Below, piece by piece: positions 61,601-64,000 of a DNA stretch of 64,000 nucleotides. Under the pieces are notes generated by a model. It saw nothing but the letters and a program-made list of their open reading frames with translations. It was not told the origin of the DNA and did no database searches. The stretch lies in IMG/VR virus record IMGVR_UViG_3300020190_000049, positions 1 to 64,000 of that record; one strand, 5' to 3'. This stretch comes from a virus. The translations under genes were made by a program, and so were the position numbers. Within the stretch, counting starts at the first letter, position 1. The number at the start of each line of letters is the position of its first letter.

Positions 61601-61846
61601 ACTACTCCTACCCAAACTGCACGGGCACCTGCACAAACCCAAGAAGATCCCATAACTCTGCTGGCTAGTTTAAATACAAAGATGGAGACTCTGATAGCAC
61701 TGAATAGAAGAGCAAATGATACGAGATTAAATACAAAGATGGAGACTCTGATAGCACTGAATAGAAGAGCAAATGATACGAGAGACAGCCAACTAAGGGC
61801 TGCTAAAGCATCAGCAGGCGAAGTCACAGCCTGGGTCGCGGCCTAA
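58616..61846 (+). CDS. Tape-measure-like protein with a lysozyme-like domain
   Basis: A protein of 1,076 residues. Residues 45-90 are a charged coiled coil (AEQSQKLTKEQKEAIKKQ). Residues 470-600 hold hydrophobic helices (FVQTVVIPIVQFLVTHI, VGLVLAGLVGVMIANK, IASLPFLKIAVPIIALIAAF) typical of tape-measure proteins. Residues 750-935 match the VgrG3/chitosanase-like glycan hydrolase fold: AAKFESGRAGSAAVGWDSTG (E757 the likely catalytic acid), TSFGKYQIATKTGTMDKFMQ, FAQEWKKLAGEGKLAESEH and HYDVGVGKVQDKN. The last 130 are Ala/Pro/Thr-rich and contain a 57-bp in-frame duplication. Tape-measure proteins set tail length; fused muramidases help DNA cross the cell wall. gp5 here lacks a lysozyme, which fits relocation. 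Confidence 0.8.
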   Translation: MAEVTGDLGGQPIQLNNASTEATLKEILAAILRQGVTGKGGKAQKDVEKKLRALAEQSQKLTKEQKEAIKKQNDLKKKKEEEIKQAAALGEITRTVVGGFTNLVTGMANVISTLSKMEDSLTAAASSLSAIPIVGGTLAAVFGAAADAAERTYKSFNEAASVGANFGGSITAMVNAASGAGLTFNQLSGIVSRTGQDLALLGGSTEEGAKRLAQLGKEIRKSPLNSQLAALGYTTEQINESMAKYGGVMAKTGALQGMSNSQLVAQTGQYLQNLDAVSKLTGLNKKDLEDQRAKMMKDSQIRNTLRKMDAASQEELMAFLQTLPPELQEGAKEVIATGTATTEAGKAALQYLPDSGRAFMQMNAQIRQTGKFTKENNRALNESIQSEAKRVADSNLAENMRLHGDKYAMGVFTAIDDVAAREKNIAQVQDEAARAAKAANDSTAARIKGFKEQIAQISNSFSIFLVNSGLLETFMTVFQKFVGFVQTVVIPIVQFLVTHIETVGLVLAGLVGVMIANKIAMEALTFYTNLETLAKTKAVIATKGFVAKILAGAITASAALFKLAAGVLIASLPFLKIAVPIIALIAAFKLLYDAGFTVGDVLEATGDAFKRILLTVSEGFLWLIDKLTPDASDINKKVKQAQRALKLEREELDEKEKARDQRRKDKRAERGIKEEEDKATKEGIELQEKENAARQAGGAGGAGGASTAAPTTPTGRLDLSTPQKMFESAMRRQQGAAQQPGAAAVAPGLGGMAAKFESGRAGSAAVGWDSTGGTSFGKYQIATKTGTMDKFMQHLKATNPEAFERLSKAGPADSGKDGAFAQEWKKLAGEGKLAESEHEFIKKTHYDVGVGKVQDKNLQDMIGKSKALQEVMWSTSVQHGGGGAGSIFNKVYKEGMTEQDLIKAIYAERSTKFGSSTADVQQSVMNRFAQEQQLALGMVGMPTTPETQVAQALGRGGQRAQMARGSLPRGASATPTATAAQTALAQAPTPSTTPTTTPTQTARAPAQTQEDPITLLASLNTKMETLIALNRRANDTRLNTKMETLIALNRRANDTRDSQLRAAKASAGEVTAWVAA
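61670..61783. repeat. Perfect in-frame 57-bp tandem duplication
   Basis: Copies at 61670-61726 and 61727-61783 each encode 19 residues (LNTKMETLIALNRRANDTR) at the C-terminal end of the tape-measure protein. The copies are identical by eye. They lie in a coiled-coil-like segment. Confidence 0.93.
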
Positions 61847-61859
61847 AGGAAAAATAAAT

Positions 61860-63572
61860 ATGTCTTGGAAAAAGTATTTCACTCCTGTACAAGTTAACAA
61901 CGAAAATCGATCGTTGAGCCCGATCAGCGGCGGTGGAAGACCAGGACCTGCTCGCGCAAATTACAGTTCATTCTTACCAGACGTATATGCTGGTGCACCA
62001 AATCGTGTAGAAAGATATATGCAGTATGATACCATGGATATGGATTCGGAAGTAAATGCCGCATTAGATATATTAACAGAATTCTGCACACAGAAAGACA
62101 AAGAAAACGCCACGCCATTCCATACTTTTTTCCGAGGACAGCCGACGTCTACAGAAGTTAAATTGATCAAAGAAAGCCTACAGAAATGGTGTAAACAGCA
62201 GCAGTTTGAAACTAGGATATTCCGCATAGTAAGGAATGCTTTCAAATACGGAGACTGTTTTTTTATCAGAGATCCCCAGACACTAAAATGGTTGCATGTA
62301 GACGCTGCCAAAGTCAGTAAAATTATCGTCAATGAAAGCGAAGGCAAGATACCTGAACAATATACAGTAAGAGACATCAATTTTAATTTCAAAGACATGA
62401 TAGCCACTACACCACATGGCACTACGAATACCGCGCCCAGCGGCACGAGCTCCTATACATCAGGTGGAGGATTTGGTCGAGGATTCGTGGGCGATGCTGC
62501 TAGGCCCGCAGGCACTAGATTTCAAAATGCTACAAACGAAATCACTGTGGATGCCAAACACATAGTCCATATATCCATGTCAGAAGGTCTAGACAACAAC
62601 TATCCTTTTGGTAACAGCCTACTAGAATCCGTGTTCAAAGTCTACAAGCAGAAAGAACTGTTAGAAGATGCCATCATCATCTATCGAATACAGCGTGCTC
62701 CGGAGCGTAGGATATTCTATGTAGACGTAGGTAACATGCCTGCGCACATGGCCATGGCATTCGTTGAACGTGTGAAAAACGAAATACAACAACGAAGAAT
62801 TCCGTCGTCTACTGGCGGCGGTCAGAGTATGATAGATGCCAGTTATAATCCATTGAGCGTGAACGAAGACTACTTCTTTCCACAGACAGCAGAAGGTCGC
62901 GGATCTAAAGTTGAAACACTACCAGGAGGTACTAATCTAGGAGAAATCACAGATCTTAGATACTTTACCAACAAATTATTTAGAGCATTACGGATTCCCA
63001 GTTCTTATCTACCCACTGCCATCGATGAGCAGGCCAATACTCTGGCCGACGGCAAAGTAGGAACTGCTTATATCCAAGAATTGAGATTCAACAAATACTG
63101 CGAAAGATTACAGAGTATGCTCGTCGAAGTGTTTGATCTAGAATTTAAAATGTGGTTAAAAAACAATGGTGTCAATATCGATAGCAGCCTCTTTGAGTTG
63201 AAATTCAATCCTCCACAGAATTTCGCAGCCTACAGGCAAAGCGAATTAGATACCGCTAGAGTAGCTACGTTCACGCAACTCATGGAAGTTCCGTATATCA
63301 GCAAACGTTTCGCTATGAAGCGTTTCTTAGGTATAACGCAAGAAGAAATCACAGAAAACGAGCGTCTATGGAAAGAAGAAAATGGAGCCAAATTGAAACC
63401 TGCTCTAGATGCAGGCGCACAAATGAGAGGAGCAGGCATCACTCCGGGTGATATACAAGGAGATATGACCGATCAAAACGCCGAGGCACCTGCAGACATG
63501 GCCGCTGCAGCAGATCAAGGTGCCGCGGGAGAAACAGCCGCTCCTGCAGGACAATCACCTACACCTGCCTAA
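61860..63572 (+). CDS. 20: Portal protein gp20
   Basis: A protein of 570 residues, close to T4 gp20 (524). It has the gp20 signature YMQYDTMDMDSEVNAALDILTEFCTQKDKENA, and later IVHISMSEGLDNNYPFGNSLLESVFKVYKQKELLEDAIIIYRIQRAPERRIFYVDVGNMP and LRYFTNKLFRALRIPSSYLP. The portal sits at one head vertex and is the channel for DNA. The last 60 residues are Ala/Gly/Gln-rich. AAAGGA precedes the ATG. It is followed by a small protein in the position of a prohead core protein. Confidence 0.95.
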   Translation: MSWKKYFTPVQVNNENRSLSPISGGGRPGPARANYSSFLPDVYAGAPNRVERYMQYDTMDMDSEVNAALDILTEFCTQKDKENATPFHTFFRGQPTSTEVKLIKESLQKWCKQQQFETRIFRIVRNAFKYGDCFFIRDPQTLKWLHVDAAKVSKIIVNESEGKIPEQYTVRDINFNFKDMIATTPHGTTNTAPSGTSSYTSGGGFGRGFVGDAARPAGTRFQNATNEITVDAKHIVHISMSEGLDNNYPFGNSLLESVFKVYKQKELLEDAIIIYRIQRAPERRIFYVDVGNMPAHMAMAFVERVKNEIQQRRIPSSTGGGQSMIDASYNPLSVNEDYFFPQTAEGRGSKVETLPGGTNLGEITDLRYFTNKLFRALRIPSSYLPTAIDEQANTLADGKVGTAYIQELRFNKYCERLQSMLVEVFDLEFKMWLKNNGVNIDSSLFELKFNPPQNFAAYRQSELDTARVATFTQLMEVPYISKRFAMKRFLGITQEEITENERLWKEENGAKLKPALDAGAQMRGAGITPGDIQGDMTDQNAEAPADMAAAADQGAAGETAAPAGQSPTPA

Positions 63573-63588
63573 TAAGAATAAATACACT

Positions 63589-63834
63589 ATGCTTCTGTGC
63601 GAATTCTTTTATTTTAACAACAATACCAACGACTTTGCTGTCGATCGTCGTTACGACAACAGCGAAGACAAATCAGTATTAAAACGCAGTGATACTAGAA
63701 AAACCCGATTAACTCTACGACAGATCAATAAACTCCGTATGCAATCAGAGGCACACGAATATGAAAGAGAAAGCGAATTAGAGTTCGTTAAACAGATGTA
63801 CGGAACACCAGTTGAAGCAGCACCTGCCGAGTAA
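63589..63834 (+). CDS. Small protein after the portal, possible prohead core
   Basis: A protein of 81 residues from the ATG at 63589, whose ATG is directly preceded by an AATAAATA sequence; an earlier in-frame start at 63520 overlaps the portal end and is less likely. It has KRSDTRKTRLTLRQINKLRMQ, a charged helix seen in proteins between portal and prohead protease of marine T4-like phages. T4 has gp67, of 80 residues, in this place, but gp67 is highly acidic and this protein is not. Hence the assignment is only positional. Confidence 0.6.
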   Translation: MLLCEFFYFNNNTNDFAVDRRYDNSEDKSVLKRSDTRKTRLTLRQINKLRMQSEAHEYERESELEFVKQMYGTPVEAAPAE

Positions 63835-64000
63835 ACCTGCATTTGTACTTGGAAACGGAACTAGCAGGCTTTCACTAAAACACAACAACTTGCTGGATAA
63901 AGGTACTGTATATGCCTGCAATGCCATCTATCGAGAATTCGAACCTCATTACCTGGTAGCAGTCGATGTTAAAATGGTCAACGAAATAGTAGCGTCGGGT
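63812..64000 (+). CDS. Partial gene at the right edge, conserved GNG protein
   Basis: A frame starting with TTG at 63812 (no in-frame ATG is available before it) reads KPAFVLGNGTSRLSLKHNN, then YACNAIYREFEPHYLVAVDVKMVNEI, and runs off the right edge. It overlaps the small protein by 23 bases. Similar FVLGNGxSR and VAVDxKMVxEI motifs occur in T4-like marine phages, where the protein may have an unknown enzymatic or glycosyltransferase-like role. The product is incomplete, so no size or function is given. Confidence 0.55.
   Translation, partial: MKQHLPSKPAFVLGNGTSRLSLKHNNLLDKGTVYACNAIYREFEPHYLVAVDVKMVNEIVASG

Noticed and set aside
61853-61860. AATAAATA before the portal as a late promoter
   Set aside because: It overlaps the portal ATG, so it cannot serve that gene in the normal way. 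It may be chance in A+T-rich DNA.

Overview
The window is part of the genome of a tailed, contractile (T4-type) bacteriophage. Genes recognisable on sequence are the late sigma factor gp55, the recombination nuclease pair gp46/gp47, a T4-type RNase H (5' nuclease), the portal gp20, the baseplate proteins gp5, gp6, gp25, gp26, gp53 and a gp48-like protein, and a tape-measure-like protein. Several small proteins, the twitch-type radical SAM protein, the DUF6065-like protein and the short-tail-fibre paralogues look like those of marine T4-like viruses (cyanophages, pelagiphages). No photosynthesis gene or tRNA is seen, so the host cannot be named. The DNA is A+T-rich and genes are packed with ATGA or TAATG overlaps.

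Layout. (1) 1-8060, plus strand: small conserved phage genes, a HIT protein, two SGNH/GDSL hydrolase-like proteins, a QueE-like radical SAM protein and RNase H. (2) 8164-15720, minus strand: an accessory cargo block with a twitch/SPASM radical SAM protein, four proteins with glycosyltransferase-like features, a DUF6065-like protein and a 2-oxoglutarate/Fe(II) oxygenase. (3) 15726-48923, minus strand: a poly-proline tail protein, four paralogous tail-fibre proteins (one with a collar domain), a structural protein, a giant protein of about 4,570 residues, gp6, gp25, gp5, a hub protein, gp53 and a gp48-like protein. (4) 49008-53384, plus strand: gp55, gp47, gp46 and a GIY-YIG protein. (5) 53385-53830: a noncoding, apparently structured RNA region followed by a terminator-like hairpin. 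(6) 53888-57461, plus strand: two large low-complexity proteins, one collagen-like, and a 39-residue protein. (7) 57458-58548, minus strand: gp26 and a small partner. (8) 58616-64000, plus strand: tape measure with an embedded lysozyme-like domain, portal, a small protein and a truncated gene at the right edge.

How it works together. T4-like late promoters (ATAAATA cores) precede several structural transcription units, and the sigma factor that should read them, gp55, is encoded here. gp46/47 and RNase H serve replication and recombination. The baseplate genes form one long minus-strand transcript running outward from gp48 to the fibres and then into the glycosyltransferase/oxygenase block. 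Because that block is co-directional with the fibre genes and the oxygenase gene abuts the gene for a 30-proline tail protein, the main hypothesis I raise is phage-encoded proline hydroxylation and glycosylation of tail (and perhaps collagen-like) proteins.

Caution. Four tandem duplications (76, 133, 30 and 57 bp) and one displaced duplication (75 bp, 446 bp apart) lie in structural genes. Two of them break reading frames, and removing one copy restores a single open frame exactly. They may be real mutations or assembly joins between strain variants; reads across the junctions would decide.
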